DNA from: JACDEA01 sp963742585
Lineage (GTDB): Bacteria > Actinomycetota > Acidimicrobiia > Acidimicrobiales > JACDEA01
Assembly (NCBI GenBank): GCA_963742585.1
Contig: CAVUMI010000009.1
Span: 1,674,001 to 1,738,000, forward strand
Length of the DNA: 64,000 nucleotides
Reading direction: 5' to 3'
Made by a program: the position numbers and the translations under genes. A model generated the notes under the pieces. The model was not told the origin of the DNA, searched no databases, and was given only the letters and a program-made list of their open reading frames with translations. Numbering within the stretch: the stretch's first letter is position 1; each line of letters starts with the position of its first letter. This document shows positions 63,721 to 64,000 of this stretch, piece by piece.

Positions 63721-64000
63721 GTGATTGAGGTCAGGAAAGTCACCGCGGCTGACGGGCCTGACGTGGCCGCCGCGCTGGCTCGCGCATTCCACGACGACCC
63801 GGTCACGACCTACGTCGTCCCGGCCAAGGACCGGCAGGATCGGATGCGCAGGCTGTTCGAGAACGACCTGCGCTTCCTGGTCGGCCCGTGGGATGAGTCG
63901 TATACGACCGGCGGGACGATCATGGGCGCCGCGCTGTGGTCGCCACCCGGGAAATGGAAGCCGCCCTGGCCCGCGCTGCTGCGCTCCGCACCGGCTTTCT
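63721..64000 (+). CDS. GNAT-family N-acetyltransferase (partial)
   Basis: GTG 63721 starts IEVRKVTAADGPDVAAALARAFHDDP, the standard N-terminal helix of GNAT enzymes; the window ends after 93 residues. The acetyl-CoA site is beyond the window. It is divergent from the MBL gene by 24 bases. Confidence 0.75.
   Translation, partial: MIEVRKVTAADGPDVAAALARAFHDDPVTTYVVPAKDRQDRMRRLFENDLRFLVGPWDESYTTGGTIMGAALWSPPGKWKPPWPALLRSAPAF

Overview
ORGANISM. The window is high-GC DNA, dense with genes and often with 1-4 base overlaps. It carries actinobacterial markers: a class II DAHP synthase, F420-type LLM oxidoreductases, a PAC2 protein, a BldD-like regulator, a fatty-acyl-AMP ligase, a perfect actinobacterial SOS box, and the gene set nadD-rsfS ... 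leuS ... comEA-comEC-holA-rpsT ... lepA ... hrcA-dnaJ-rsmE ... hemW that recurs in Actinomycetota. I infer an uncultured actinomycete, probably Acidimicrobiia-like; the class is a guess. LAYOUT. 1-7.1 kb: end of a Tad (Flp) pilus locus (CpaE-like end, CpaF/TadA, TadB, TadC, a small pilin-like protein, three TadE/G-like proteins) followed by small envelope proteins, one with a LysM domain. 7.0-12.2 kb (minus): hemW, a BldD-like regulator, and rsmE-dnaJ-hrcA behind a CIRCE element. 12.2-19.3 kb: a large secreted serine hydrolase, a Wzz/BY-kinase-like protein without the Walker A lysine, a UDP-sugar dehydrogenase, and lepA. 19.3-24.0 kb: an accessory block between lepA and rpsT (LAGLIDADG endonuclease-like gene, a perfect SOS box, glycosyltransferase, NTF2-like protein, methyltransferase, SRPBCC protein, 2-hydroxyacid dehydrogenase). 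24.1-28.7 kb: rpsT, holA, folP, comEC, comEA. 28.7-36.6 kb: HExxH protein, thioredoxin-TPR protein, phosphotransferase, PAC2, LLM oxidoreductase with a short leader ORF, acyl-AMP ligase, ABC exporter. 36.6-39.6 kb: leuS, tRNA-Ala(GGC) and a tRNA-adjacent PD-(D/E)XK endonuclease. 39.6-46.3 kb: SGNH lipoprotein, flavin oxidoreductase, patatin, rsfS, nadD, LLM oxidoreductase, adenylate cyclase. 46.3-50.2 kb: a tyrosine/aromatic cluster (HPPD and a heme-oxygenase-like diiron protein, divergent from an Lrp/AsnC regulator and DAHP synthase), closed by a 22-bp hairpin. 50.2-57.4 kb: sulfur assimilation (Rrf2 regulator, sulfonate-type binding protein, CysI-CysC, CysH, CysD, CysN). 57.4-64 kb: SRPBCC, EEP hydrolase, histidine phosphatase, CoxE-like VWA protein, MoxR ATPase, proA, MBL hydrolase and a partial GNAT. 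DATA QUALITY. About 17 conserved genes are split by single-base frameshifts, nearly all needing removal of one base. I read these as consensus insertion errors and annotate each gene across its break. This also means that the apparent CysD-CysN and possibly the CysI-CysC protein fusions must be treated with caution. BEST LEADS. Two homing-endonuclease-type genes lie near SOS-box-like sequences; an HPPD-diiron oxidase pair shares a divergent regulator with DAHP synthase; the cys operon has a probable leaderless upstream ORF; an LLM oxidoreductase has a leader ORF inside a hairpin; and a BY-kinase-like and a BldD-like protein have each lost key ligand residues.
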